Source: Portulaca oleracea
Lineage: Eukaryota > Streptophyta > Magnoliopsida > Caryophyllales > Portulacaceae
Direction of reading: 5' to 3'
Length of the DNA: 64,000 nucleotides
Assembly: GCA_029582165.1 (NCBI GenBank)
Contig: CM055876.1
Coordinates: 16,367,001 to 16,431,000, forward strand
Shown: positions 46,311 through 57,932 of the stretch, piece by piece
How positions within the stretch are numbered: position 1 is the first letter of the stretch
Layout of the letters: each line of letters starts with the position of its first letter
Notes under the pieces: model-generated
Told to the model about the DNA's origin: nothing
What the model saw: the letters and a program-made list of their open reading frames with translations, nothing else
Database searches by the model: none
Program-made: the position numbers and the translations under genes

Positions 46311-47348
46311 TAATACATGATACTTTTCAAAAAAGTCAAAAGTGTTACTTTTATCTTCTATAGCAGGTTTACAGGTAAATATTGAAATTTTTCACTAATA
46401 TTTGGGTAAAACTGCCACTCAAATTTCCAAAAAAGTAAAAAACGCCATTATCTTCCATTAAAATTGTAAAAAATGTGGCCATCTTTCATTTATTTAAATT
46501 AATATAGAAAAATACTAAAGTCTCAAAGGGAGATTCACTAGAAAATAAAATTTTTGTTTATAAATCATATAAATTTAATAATTTTTTTACAGTTAGGATT
46601 TTATATAGTAATAATGATTTTTTAAGTTTTTTCCCATCAATTTTATTTAATTTGATTTCTTATTTTATGCTTGAGTTATTATAATAATATTATCTCTTTA
46701 ACTTATATATTAATTTAAATGAATTAAAGGTGGTAGAGCTCGAGAAAATCCGTCCAACCCGACAACCCGGATTAAATTTGACCCCGAAAAATTGAGTATG
46801 GTTATAGAATTTTCTTCATAATTTTAATATTGGCCGATTTGACCGAAAGTTCAAACAAAATATTTTTCAAATCTCTATTGTTCAACCCAATTTAGACCCG
46901 GATTTATGTTTTTCTAATTTATCCGACCCGAAAAATACGCGAAGAAACTAGATATCAGATTTTCAAAATCTCCTAATTGAAACCTACATATTTCGATCCT
47001 ATCTATTTAACTTTTTCAAAAAATCTCTTCAATGAGAAGCCAACTTAAATAGACTCACTAGTCAGGCCTAAACTTACTCAAATTATCGGCCTGCAAAATT
47101 GAATTATTAGTTGAATGTCTTGTACTTTTCCATTTCTTGCAATCAGTACTATCAAAATTCTTCAAATTGATACAATTCATAACATTTCTCAAATATTCAA
47201 AATTGCAATGCTAGTTCTTTTCAGTCTTGATTGCATTGCTTAATTCCCATCTATGCTACTCTTCTATTATCATTTGTATATTAATTAGTATTTTAAGTTT
47301 ATATTTCGATGTTTACATATTTGATTAAGCAGGTATGCTCAATATATA
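46311..47348. other. AT-rich spacer with a possible decayed MITE
   Basis: TAGAGCTCGAGAAAATCCGTC at 46733 and CCGACCCGAAAAATACG near 46921 resemble the interior of the hAT MITE at 36839, but I cannot find a clean duplication. No coding sequence. Confidence 0.4.
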
Positions 47349-47893
47349 GTGGGACAATGATAATACGAACTTTGAGGGTATTGGACAATAATAACACCAA
47401 CAATTTTATTGGATACTAGCAGTACCAACTATAGACCTATTTTCCGGCAATAGTACGAAACTAAGTTGATATGTGTTTGACTTGATGAAAAGACAATGTG
47501 TCGCCTAATTGTCAAAGTTGGAGGCTAGAGCAAGTGGAGAAAAGGTTAGTTGTCACTTTTTTTTTTGTCAACTAAGCGGTGTTAAATCAATTTAGCTAAA
47601 AAAACAATGAAAGTTTTATTTTTATAGTATTGTTTAGCTAAGTTGGTATCATTACTTATTTGACCTAAAAATGTGGCCGTTAATATTTTTCCAACTTGCT
47701 CTAGCCTCTAACTCGATCAAACAATTAGGTGATACATCAACTCTCTACTAAGTAAAACACCTACCAACTAGATGATGTACTAGTACTGGAAAATAGGTTC
47801 ATAGTAATTGGTACTACTAATATCCAACAAAATTGTTGGTATTATTATTCACCAATACCCCCAAAGTTCATATTATTGTTATCCAATAATCCT
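47349..47893. mobile_element. long fold-back element, relative of 7610-8153
   Basis: Left arm (GATAATACGAACTTTGAGGG, TATTGGACAATAATAACACC, AACAATTTTATTGGATACTA, CTATTTTCCGGCAATAGTA) returns inverted at the right (TAGTACTGGAAAATAG, GGTACTACTAATATCCAAC, AAAATTGTTGGTATTATTAT, TACCCCCAAAGTTCATATTA). Arms are about 110 bp. The TATATAG at both outer edges may include a TA target site. Confidence 0.75.
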
Positions 47894-48004
47894 ATATAGT
47901 GCCATGCATAGGATTTAAATTTAGAGTGTAATATAGCACAAATACTTCAAATATAACAGTATTGTGTATAGGCTTTTTTTTTCCCCCTCCGGCTGAGGTA
48001 AAAA

Positions 48005-48704
48005 TGTTGAGAAATAACAATGAGATGGAATAAAGAACCACGGAAAATGGGGGATCACTTGGGTGGCTAGGAAGCGAGGGCAAGCCCGTCCCCTTAAGAC
48101 TTATTCACTAGATCGTGAAAAGACTCAAGGGTAAAACCTAACTTCTTGTAAGCAAAGTTACAAGATTTCTCAAAGGACTCAAAGAGTTGCTGCAGTTAAC
48201 ACCTTAAGAATGTGTTGAATGCTCTCTAGAAAGGAAGAAAAAGATGAATGAGGGTGTAGATGAATGTGGAATTCATCCACCTTTTATAGAGAACCTTTGG
48301 AGTCATAAGGAGGTCAAACTTTCCAATTGCATTGGACACAATCCAAGGGATTTGAGTTGAATGATATTAATGAGAAATCATGACTGATTTTTCAGTCAAT
48401 ATCATCCAAAAACATGACCAAGTGCATTTCAACACGAGGCATAAATCAAGGGATTTCAAAATCAATCCCGACTGTGATCAACACGGATCGTGTTAGATCA
48501 ACAAGGTCCATGTTGAAGCCAACACGACCCGTGTTGATCCTGTGCACATTTCCTGTGCTCTCTGGACGCCAACACGGGTCGTGTCATACTGAGCACGATC
48601 CGTGTTGAGTCCCTTTTTCTTGTTAAGCTTGTTTTCGACCTATCCGGCCGACCTCTGCTTATAACTTATATTTTACGCCTCTTAACTCTTGAAATACTCC
48701 AACA
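48005..48704 (-). repeat. 3' LTR of the copia element
   Basis: + strand TGTTGAGAAATAACAATGAG to AATACTCCAACA, 700 bp. Minus-strand TATA box CTATAAAAGG at about 48280-48289. It holds a cluster of AACACG...CGTGTT palindromes at 48478-48606. A purine tract on the minus strand (GGCGGGGGAT) adjoins at 48705-48714 and is the polypurine tract. Confidence 0.92.
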
Positions 48705-48714
48705 ATCCCCCGCC

Positions 48715-49319
48715 ATTTCAAGAGTACCACTTGAAATAGCTCAAGATCCCTCACTTGGGTAAAAATACCCTCGCTATACATGGCGACTTCTAGAAAGATT
48801 CAACACCCGAGAAATCGAGGAGTTGTTATGCGTCATGAAAGTGTCTCACAACTTGAACCTTCACTTAGTGTATGTAAAATTCAATTAGTTTGAATGCGTA
48901 AGTAGACAAGTCCTTGAACTATTACATTCTTATTTAACTAATTGGATACATATCACACACACAACCCAAAACCTTGCTTAAAAATAAAGACACTATTTTA
49001 CAACCAGCCATGTGTCCCATACCCTCCGCGAGAACCATCAAGGCCAGCCCTAGGCTATCTGAAGCGGCCCACTTCACGTCCTCGTATAGGGAGACCTTTA
49101 CGCCCCGTAATAGAGCCCCCCATCTCATCGATTCAAAGTCTGTTAATGAGTCATAGACTCAAACCTCTTGAACATTACGGTTCTTGAGCATCATCTTGTA
49201 CTTAGGATGAATTGAACTTGAAAACTTTGATGCTCCCGTTATCATTCAACGTTGTCGACCATTGAACTCAAGGCTTAACAAGAGGTGTCAAGCGTGAGTT
49301 GGAGCTTCGTTGATGATAA
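48715..49319 (-). other. 3' untranslated part of the copia element
   Basis: Lies between the RNase H stop and the polypurine tract. The frames at 48934-49187 on both strands have no family match. Confidence 0.6.
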
Positions 49320-50593
49320 TCATTTGATTGGGCTAACTCCCATCGCTCTTGATGAGTTTATCACCAATTCCTTGTTCAATCCTTTGGTGAAAGGATCGGC
49401 GAAGTTCTCACTTGTCTTAACATAGCTTACCACTATAGTTCCATCCTTAATGAGTTGATGGACATAAGCGTGTCGTAACCCAATGTGCCTTGACTTGCCA
49501 TTGTAGACACGATTATACACACTTGCAATTGTGGCACTGTTGTCACAATAAAGAGTTGTTGGAGGCATGGGCTTTTTCCATAAAGGAATCTCCAACAACA
49601 AATTTCGTAGCCATTCCACCTCTTTACAAGCGGCTGCCAAAGCTACGAACTCGGAAGCCATGGTGGAATCCGAAAGGCATGCTTGTTACTTAGAACCCCA
49701 TGAAACAGCACATCCACCAAGAAGAAAACCCAACCAGAAGTTGAGGTGTAATCATCCTTATCACTTATCCAACTTGCATCGGAGTATCCTTCTAAGACCG
49801 AAGGTTCTCCCTTAAACCGCAAGCTATAGTTTTGGGTAAGTTTTAAATATCCCAAAACCCTCTTAATGGCTCGCCAATGTTCTTTGCTTGGGTTGCTAGT
49901 GAATCTACTAAGCTTCCCTATCGCAAAGGCTATATCCGGCCTTGTATAAGTCATAGCATACATTAAGCTACCTATGACTTTAGCGTACTCCAATTGGGCA
50001 ATAGGTCTACCATAATTTTTACTTAGTTTGATGCTTGGATCAAATGGGGTAGTAGCCACATAGGAGCTCTTATGAAACTTCCCTAACACCTTTTCCACAT
50101 AATGTGATTGTGTTAGACTTATTTCATCATTATTTCTAATGATCTCGATACCAAGTATCACATCCGCTTCTCCCAAGTCCTTCATAGAGAACTTAGCGGA
50201 TAGAAAACTTTTAGTTTTCTCAACTTGTTCCATGTCGGTACCAAATATCAACATGTCATCAACATATAGGCATATAATCACCCCTTTTTCATTCTCAAAC
50301 TTAGAATAGACACACTTATCCAACTCATTGATCTTAAAACCAAAACCAAGCACTACTTCATCAAATTTATGATGCCATTGCTTAGGTGCTTGCTTTAGAC
50401 CATACAAAGATTTTATGAGTTTACATGCTTTATTCTCATGATCCGATTCAACAAACCCCTCGGATTGTTCCATAAACACCTCCTCTTCTAGTTCTCCATT
50501 TAGGAATGTCGTCTTGACATCCATTTGATGGATTACTAGCTTATGGATAGTGGTTAAAGCTATAAGTACTCTTATAGTTTTAATCCTAGCCAC
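49320..50593 (-). pseudogene. copia reverse transcriptase C-terminal part and RNase H
   Basis: On the minus strand from 50593: VIHQMDVKTTFLNGELEEEV (first catalytic Asp of reverse transcriptase), LIKSLYGLKQAPKQWH, the catalytic CLYVDDMLIFG, DLGEADVILGIEI, SLMYAMTYTRPDIAFAIG, then GYSDASWISDKDDYTSTSG which starts RNase H. A frameshift near 49690 separates the rest, MASEFVALAAACKEVEWLRN and LYCDNSATIASV down to NFADPFTKGL, which ends at 49320. All expected acidic residues are visible. Function: copying element RNA into DNA. Confidence 0.92.
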
Positions 50594-51290
50594 GGGTGCA
50601 TAAGTATCAAAGTAATCAATACCATATCTTTAGGTAAAGCCCCTTACTACTAACCGGGCTTTAAACCTTTCTATGGTACCATCTACTAACTTTTTGCGCT
50701 TAAAGATCCATTTTGATGTAATAGGTTTACATCCTGGTGGTAAGTCTACTAAAATCCAAACATTATTTTCTTTAATAGAGTCTATCTCATCTTGTATCGC
50801 TTCCTTCCAAAAAGACGCACTTGTGACTCCATGGCCTCTTTGAAAGTTTTAGGATCCTCATCTACATTGTAGATGTAGGGAGTCTTATGCTCGATAGATC
50901 TCCTATCTCCCTCTTCTAGGTAGACAACGAAATCCGATCCATAGTTCTTGGATTTCCTTATTCTCTTACTCCTCCTTATTTCCTCAATATCTTGCTGAGT
51001 TTCGTGAATAACATCCTTTGAAACATGTCATGAGTGACATCCTTGGGTCTAGGAATTGAAGAGAATCGAGTTTCATCAAATATTGCATCAATTGACTCTA
51101 TTACGGTGTTCACCGTTAAGTCATTTGGTTCGATAACCATAAACCTATAGGCTTTGCTTTCAAAAGCATAGCCTATAAAGATGCATTCAATTCCTCTTTC
51201 ACCCAATTTTCTTTTCTTTGGTTCCGGGACCCTTACGATGGCCCGACACCCCCATACTCTAAAATGTTTTAGAGTTGGCTTTCTTTTATT
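50594..51290 (-). pseudogene. copia integrase tail and reverse transcriptase start, broken
   Basis: The minus strand gives ERGIECIFIGYAFESKAYRF (integrase C-terminal part) at about 51206-51150, then in other frames WIFKRKK-like and DYFDTYAPV-like segments of early reverse transcriptase near 50720-50600. At least three frame changes and a stop at 51291 lie here. Confidence 0.8.
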
Positions 51291-52310
51291 TCAAAGTTCA
51301 TATGGGGTCTTAAGGTTACCTTTGAGAGGAAGTCTATTTAAAACATAACAAGCCGTTAATAAGGCTTCACCCCAAAATCCTTCACTTAAACCGAAGTAAG
51401 ATAGCATGGAATTAACCATTTCTTTTAGAGTCCTATTTTTTCTTTCGGCCACACCATTTTGTTGAGGTGTATAAGGTGTCGTTGTCTCATGCACCACACC
51501 ACAACCTTGAAAATAAATTGGATCATAATATTCACCACCCCTATCGGATCTTAGTCTTTTTATTTGGGCCTCACATTGTAACTCACTTTTAACTTTGTAT
51601 ATTTTAAACTTGTCTAAAGTTTCATCTTTTGAATGCAAAAGGAATACTTGGCAATACTTAGAATAATCATCGATGAAAGTCACATAGTATCTTTTACCTC
51701 CTATAGAAGGAGTGCTATGGATTTCTTCTAAATCACTATGAATCAATTCAAGCAATTTAGAATTTCTCATAATACTTGGAAATAAACTTTTCGTGATTTT
51801 AGTCAACATGCATGTTCTACCCTTCTCTATCTTATCATCCAAAGAAGGGATTAAACCAAGATTAGACATGAACTTGAGTTTCTTATAATTAACATGTCCA
51901 AGTCTTGAATGCCATAAAGAAGAACAAGAACCAAACAAGTAAACGGAAACATTATTCTTATTGCCACTTGTAGCGTTAAGCTTGAACATATCACCACATG
52001 CATAGTATTTGCCTACAAAGACCCCTCCCTTAGACAAAACATAGTTGTCCCCTTCATACACTTGTTTAAACCCAAACTTACTAAAGAGAAAACCCGAAAC
52101 AAGATTCTTACATATTTCCGGAACTAAATAAACATCGTTTAAAAGCAATGTCTTCCCGGAAGTAAATACAAGTTCAACTTGTCCTATTCCTTCCACCTTG
52201 ACCGGGGAGTTGTTGCCCATAAAGAGCTTCCTCCCCTCTTCGGCGGGTTGGATAGTCTTGAAGAGAGAACGTTCAATGCACACATGACGAGCTGCACCCG
52301 AATCAACCCA
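51291..52310 (-). pseudogene. copia protease end and integrase
   Basis: Minus strand: VDSGAARHVC at about 52304-52275 is the protease active site (Asp-Ser-Gly), with a TGA one codon upstream of WVDSGA. DVYLVPEICKNLVS closes the protease. Integrase begins WHSRLGHVNYKKLK; of its zinc ligands the two His and the last Cys (GRTCMLTK) are there, the Cys three residues before reads Gly. The catalytic core follows: LIHSDLEEI (Asp), FIDDYSKYC, RSDRGGEYY (Asp), YTPQQNGVAERKNRTL (Glu). The frame ends at a TGA at 51291. Integrase would insert element cDNA in the nucleus. Confidence 0.92.
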
Positions 52311-53203
52311 TCAAATATCATTGCTCGAAACGACATTAATTTGGTCTTTAATCATGGCTACGAAGGGTCCATTGGACTCCTTCTTACCACCATGATTCTT
52401 AGTGTTATTGTTCGGAAGCCCGTGCTTTTTCCTTCTAACCGGACATTCCCTCTTGGGGTGACCTGGCTTGCCGCATTCCCAACAAACCATTTTTGGTTTC
52501 TTGTTGTTCTTGTTCTCAAACTTATTCTTGTTCTTTGTTCCTCTTGTGTTCTCTTGAGCACATGCACCTTGGAGGGATTCTCCTTGGTAACATCATGCAT
52601 TCTCAATTCCTCCTCAATACGGAGATGGTTAGCCAAACCCTCAAGAGATATGGGTTCCTTAGAATGAATTAAGGTTCTCTTAGTTTCTTTCCATGAAGGG
52701 GGGGGGGGGAGCTTGCCAATTATTGAAGATACAATATAGGCCTCATCTATGTGGATCTTATGTTGAACAAAATTGCTTAATATATGTTGAATTTCATGCA
52801 ATTGGTTAAGAACTTTTCTACCTTCAACCATCTTGAAATTATTAAATTGGCTAACGAGAAAGTTCTTACTTGTAGAATCCTCCGACATGTATTTAGCTTC
52901 GAGCATTTCCCAAAGCTCCTTGGCGGACACGACGTTTTGATAGACGTCGAATAGAGCATCCTTCATTCCATTGAGAATATGGCCTACACAAATGTAGTTG
53001 TCGTTCTCCATCTTAAGCCGACGCCTTGTTTGCTCCGCCGTCTCGTCTTCACCCTCCACTGGAACATCTTGGGTGAGCATATACACCACTTTGAGAGTGG
53101 TGAGCATGAAGTGCATCTTCTTTTGCCATCTACGAAAATCGATCCCCTCAAACTTATCCAACTTTTGAAAGTTGTTGGTCATGTCTTTTAAGGAGTGAGA
53201 CAT
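52311..53203 (-). pseudogene. copia gag with zinc knuckle
   Basis: The minus-strand ATG at 53203 opens MSHSLKDMTNNFQKLDKFEG, then FRRWQKKMHFML, AKELWEMLEAKYMSED and FKMVEGRKVLNQLHEIQHIL, a typical copia gag domain (UBN2 type). After VHVLKRTQEEQ the frame shifts. The CCHC knuckle CWECGKPGHPKREC is read in another frame at about 52486-52445. A poly-G/C run (about ten C on the minus strand, 52695-52706) sits inside gag and could itself be a site of length error. Confidence 0.9.
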
Positions 53204-53222
53204 CGTGGATAAGTCTTAAGAT

Positions 53223-53945
53223 TGTTGAGAAATAACAATGAGATAGAATAAAGAACCACGGAAGATGGGGGATCACTTGGGTGGCTAGGAGTTGCGGGCA
53301 AGCCCGTCTCCCCTTAAGACTTATTCACTAGACCGTGAAAAGACTCAAGGGTAAAACCTAACTTCTTGTAAGCAAAGTTACAAGATTTCTCAAAGGAATC
53401 AAAGAATTGCTGCAGTCAACACCTTAAGAATGTGTTGAATGCTCTCTAGAAAGGAAGAAGAAGATGAATGAGGGTGTAGATGAATGTGAAATTCATTCAC
53501 CTTTTATAGAGAACCTTTGGAGTCATAAGGAGGTCAAACTTTCCAATTGCATTGGGCACAATCCAAGGGATTTGAGTTGAATGATATTAATGAGAAATCA
53601 TGACTGATTTCTCAGTCAATATCATCCAAAAACATGACCAAATGCATTTCAACACGAGGCATAAATCAAGGGATTTCAAAATCAATCCCGACTGTAATCA
53701 ACACGGATCGTGTTAGATCAACAAGGTCCGTGTTGAAGCCAACACGACCCCTGTTGGATCAACACGACCCGTGTTGATCCTGTGCACATTTTCTGTGCTC
53801 TCTGGACGCCAATTCGGGTCGTGTCATACTGAGCACGATCCATGTTGAGTCCCTTTTTCTTGTTAAACTTGTTTTCGACCTATCCGGTCGATCCTCTGCT
53901 TATAACTTATATTTTACGCCTCTTAACTCTTGAAATACTCCAACA
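53223..53945 (-). repeat. 5' LTR of the copia element
   Basis: 723 bp, same ends as the 3' LTR, minus-strand CTATAAAAGG at about 53500. It is longer because of an extra unit (CCTGTTGGATCAACACGACC) in the palindrome cluster at 53698-53850. Confidence 0.92.
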
Positions 53946-54641
53946 ATAAACTATATATCTATATATGCAATGCTACTATCTCCTACCCAATTTTTTTGTC
54001 ATCCCAACTGATTTTGGAAAACCAATACACCTTAGAATTGGGGTAAAAAAAAATTAAACCTTATCCAAATTACCCCTATATTTATTGATATAACAGTTGT
54101 TGAGATTTTAAATAGTGATAAATAAATTTATTAACTTTGGGCAAAAATGGAATTACAATTATAAGACTATAAAAGTGATTAACAAATTGGGACAAAAAAA
54201 TTAGTTATTTTGACAAACATTTTGGTAGTAATCTAGAAAATCCTTGTTTTAAGGTGTCTTTCCATGTTATCGTCATACAAAATGATAAATATTTTGACGC
54301 AAGATCGTTATTAACCATCTTTTATTTCACCTAAATCACTAATAAAGTTAAATGTAAGTGTATATAAATCGTTATAAAGGTATGTTTCATTACTTTGAGA
54401 GTCATTATAACTTATAAATAATTTAAAAATAAATATTTATTTATATTTATTTCATAAATATAAAACTATACATAAAATGTGTATTTTCTACTACAATTGA
54501 TAAAATTAGGCTATTATTATATTTTTTGACCTAACTAATAAGTATTATACTATTAAAATTGATAAAATATATTATTACTAAAAAAATATTAATTAAAATT
54601 ACAAAAATGTGAAATATGGAACAATTCAAAATGGTTATTAC
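53946..54641. other. AT-rich spacer
   Basis: No gene or element recognised. Ends at the 8-bp duplication of the next MITE. Confidence 0.5.
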
Positions 54642-55089
54642 TAGGGGCGGGCGTGAAAAAACCGAAACCGCAAAACCGTAAAATGTAAAATTTCAAACTA
54701 GAATATTAATTTTTTGAAAAATACGGTTTGGATTAACCAAACCGGCTTCCGGTTTAGGTTTAGGTTTTGCATTTTCGTGAAGCGGTTAACCGGTTTGATT
54801 ACTTTAGTAGCAAAATGTAAAATTTCAAACTAGAATATTAATTTTTTTTCCCCTAGTTGTTGCTTTAACTCACCAAATACCGGTGGTTAATTAACCGCAA
54901 ATCAAATCCAAAAATCGGTTAGTCGTGTTGTCAATACGCTTAACCTGCGGTTTCAGTTTCCAAGTTTCACTTGCAGTTAACTGCATAAAGCTGTTTAGGT
55001 TTAGGTTTACAAAATCTAGAAACCGCAAAAGCGGTTAATCGCATATGCAGTTAACTGAAAATGCGGTTAACCTCTTATACCCAGCCCTA
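54642..55089. mobile_element. hAT-type MITE, TAGGGGCGGGCGT family
   Basis: Termini TAGGGGCGGGCGTG and TACCCAGCCCTA, perfect 8-bp duplication GTTATTAC (54634-54641, 55090-55097), 448 bp. Interior is built of CGGTTAACCG-like motifs and a duplicated segment (TGTAAAATTTCAAACTAGAA at about 54684 and 54817). Confidence 0.9.
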
Positions 55090-55259
55090 GTTATTACACA
55101 TCTTGAGTCAAGATGCATGGTTATCATGGTCCATAAAATTTAAAAAAGTTATGAAGAGAGATTATAAATCCATGTAGCAAAATTATTTGTGAATTGCCTG
55201 ACTGCCATATTGCTTCTCTAGGAATGTGTTGAATTGGAAAATCCTCAAATTAGTTATTA

Positions 55260-55666
55260 GGCCATGTTCGACAAAATTAGTGTCTTAGACAGCGGAAAGC
55301 AATTTATGTAGTGGATAGTGGTTTGGATAATGGATAATTGTTTAAGTAACGGATAACGAATGATTGTTTAAATGAGAATATGTAAATATAATGGTTGAGT
55401 TTAGTAGTTTAATGTGAATTGGCATAAAAGTTTATAGATAATTTGCAAAGATAAAATTTTTAAAGGGTATTTTTCGACCGAAAAATGTGAAATGTTACAT
55501 CAAATGCTAGACATTAATTTTATTAACATTTCATAAAACGCTACTTGGAACGTTAAACGCTCTCAAAACGCTAGCTTACCGATTGTTAATATGTATGTAA
55601 TTAGAGTTTTGATTTAATCAAAACGCTAAACGTACGTTATGTCAAACACTATGGTCGAATACAACC
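55260..55666. mobile_element. Tourist/Harbinger-like MITE
   Basis: Termini GGCCATGTTCGAC and GTCGAATACAACC are inverted; TTA on both sides (55257-55259, 55667-55669). 407 bp, no gene. Confidence 0.75.
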
Positions 55667-55714
55667 TTAATAGATAATTTAGTAAGAATCATATCGATTT
55701 TCAATGAAATCTTA

Positions 55715-55939
55715 GGCCCGGTTCTTTACAGTGTTAGAATCAAGTTAGATTTAGTAAAATAATGAAAGGAAAGGAAATGTAAGGATAAAATTTGTGGTAG
55801 GTAAGTAGTGGTGGGGTAAAGGTAATTTATTATTAAAATTTTGACTTTGGTTCAAGTGTTTTTTAGAGAATCGGGTAAGGTAAAGTAAGGTAAAATTAGG
55901 CAAGGATAAACCTAACTTGTCACTCTAAAGAAAAGAGCC
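55715..55939. mobile_element. small MITE, GGCCCGGTTCTTTACAG terminus
   Basis: GGCCCGGTTCTTTACAGTG and CACTCTAAAGAAAAGAGCC are imperfect inverse copies. TTA precedes the left end; TTT follows the right, so the target duplication is imperfect. About 225 bp. Confidence 0.65.
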
Positions 55940-55954
55940 TTTATGATACCTTAA

Positions 55955-56226
55955 GACCCCGTTCTTTTATGCAAATTGTAGTACGGTACCGCACCACACC
56001 GCACTACTCAATATTCTACCACACTTCATCACACTCCAACATACTTTACCACAATCATTATCAAAATATCTTTTTACTTTTCTCTCTCCTCATTTTTCTT
56101 CCCTACTTTTTACTTTCTCTCTTCTACCTACCCCACCTACCATAACTCACACCACAACTCATCACAACTCAACACACTTCATCACACTTTTTTAAATTCC
56201 ACCGTACCGTATAAAAGAACGGAGCC
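55955..56226. mobile_element. Tourist/Harbinger-like MITE, GTTCTTTTATGC family
   Basis: Left GACCCCGTTCTTTTATGC, right GTATAAAAGAACGGAGCC, flanked by TAA on both sides (55952-55954, 56227-56229). 272 bp. Same terminal family as 9822-10224; interior holds CCACACTTCATCACAC-type repeats. It starts only 15 bp from the previous MITE. Confidence 0.82.
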
Positions 56227-57932
56227 TAAATATCTTAAAGAAAAATAAAATTGTTGTGTGAATTAAGGTGTATTTCCACAATCTTATAACTAATTTGTTT
56301 CCTAAACACAAATATTTTTATCTCATTGGATGCATAATTGGTCAAAGTTGATTCTCCTTATGTTTCCGACCCATTTATTTTGCATAATATCAATCTAACT
56401 CAGAACTTAAGATTTAAGTGTATATTACTTGGTGTGTCTACTATTACAAATTAAATGAAATATCTCATGTATCAAAAATTAAATAGTGTATTGTACTCAG
56501 TAAGATTACATATTTGAACAGCTTCGCTAATGTAAAAGAATGTTTTCTGAATTTCTGTGTATGGTAAATTGCAAATGTGGATAAACTGGTAAGTTGCAGA
56601 TCGATAGTTTAGATAAATGATAAATTGGTAAAATATGAATATTTAATAGTTAATGGAGAAGTATGGTAAGTAAAAAATAGTTAGAAGGAAAGTGGTGTAC
56701 ATAATATAGATAAATATGGACTGTGGGGATAAGTTTTACCTTACCGCTGCAAAAAAAAAAAAAAAAAGATCATATAATGTGAATTCACCCTTATTAGACA
56801 ACTCATGTCAACTAAAATTTATACACGGTGGAGCTTAGGAAAAAATACTTACTTCAAAATGAGGTTTTGGATTACTCCCTTCATTCTATATTAACTAGTC
56901 TTTATCCCTATGTAATACACGGGTTATTCTATTTTATTGTTGATTTTTGATTTAATTATAAGTATATTTTCTCTATCTTTCTTTAATTTTGTTCAATTTG
57001 TAAGAATTTTAGTCTTAGTGTTCTCTAAATTGTCTTTCTTATTTTTCCTACAATCATATCAAATATAATTGTCATTAGTTTTGTAAGAATTTAACCATTT
57101 TAATTAGGTATTATAAAAAAAATCCAATTGTTAGGCACTTACATATTTAACTTTTTGGTAATAAGGCAATTGGTTGGACTATTTAACTCTAATAGTAATC
57201 CAGTCAATAGCAATCATTTAATTCATGTTATCATATTTGAAGTCCCGAAAACATGAGATCCTAGGTTTGATATTCTCTCCCCCAATTGCTCTATTCCCTC
57301 CCCCCCCCCCCCCAACCCCCGGCCCCCATAACCTATCAAACACATTCAACTATGTTTTACTTTTTTTTATCCCTCAATATTTTTTTTTTCAATATTTTAA
57401 ATAGTTACATACCTTTATTTTTTCATCATATTATTGTTTATTTTCAAAACTTAGAATGGTAATTATTACTCCTGTAGTCCATTTTTTATTTGTCAAATTA
57501 CCTAATTTTTTTGGCCCCATTTTAAGTGTATTTTGAAGAGTATTTTTTACAATTATTTTTATCATGTTCCTATTAATTATGATGTAGATAATTAGGAATA
57601 AAAGCATGATAGGAGGCGTCGAGAGTGTAAAATGTTAAATTGATCAAAAGAATAGGCATATAAGTGAGATGTTTACACCAAGATATAAATGGGTGGGGGA
57701 GCAAAAAAGGTATAGCTTCATTTCTTCACATAATAATAATTAATTTAATATTTTTATATATTAATTTTTATTTTCTTAAATCTCTCATATAAGTTGGAAA
57801 AATAATTCCATTAAAAAAGTTGGAAAACTTAAAAAAATCTAAAGGAATTTAATAAAAATAAATTTATTTTTATGATATTATTTTCATTCTCGTTACGTGA
57901 ACATTTTCTTAACTCACTTTTGTTACCTTACC
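56227..57932. other. AT-rich spacer with homopolymers
   Basis: One Stowaway-like end (TACTCCCTTCATTCTATATTAA) at 56875 has no partner nearby. Poly-A at 56751-56767 and poly-C at 57300-57314. No coding sequence. Confidence 0.5.

Larger units (their letters stand above)
48005..53945 (-). mobile_element. Ty1/copia retrotransposon, full structure, frameshifted
   Basis: LTRs at 48005-48704 and 53223-53945 flank minus-strand gag, protease, integrase, reverse transcriptase and RNase H in copia order. Total 5.9 kb. The flanks are TAAAA and ATAAA, so the target duplication is not clear. The gag ATG at 53203 lies only about 20 bp from the 5' LTR, and I do not see the usual initiator tRNA-Met primer site in that gap. 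Several frameshifts and stops make it inactive. Confidence 0.92.

Noticed and set aside
49490..49815. Plus-strand frames over the copia RNase H
   Set aside because: Antisense shadows of the copia reverse transcriptase/RNase H gene, which carries all the conserved motifs.
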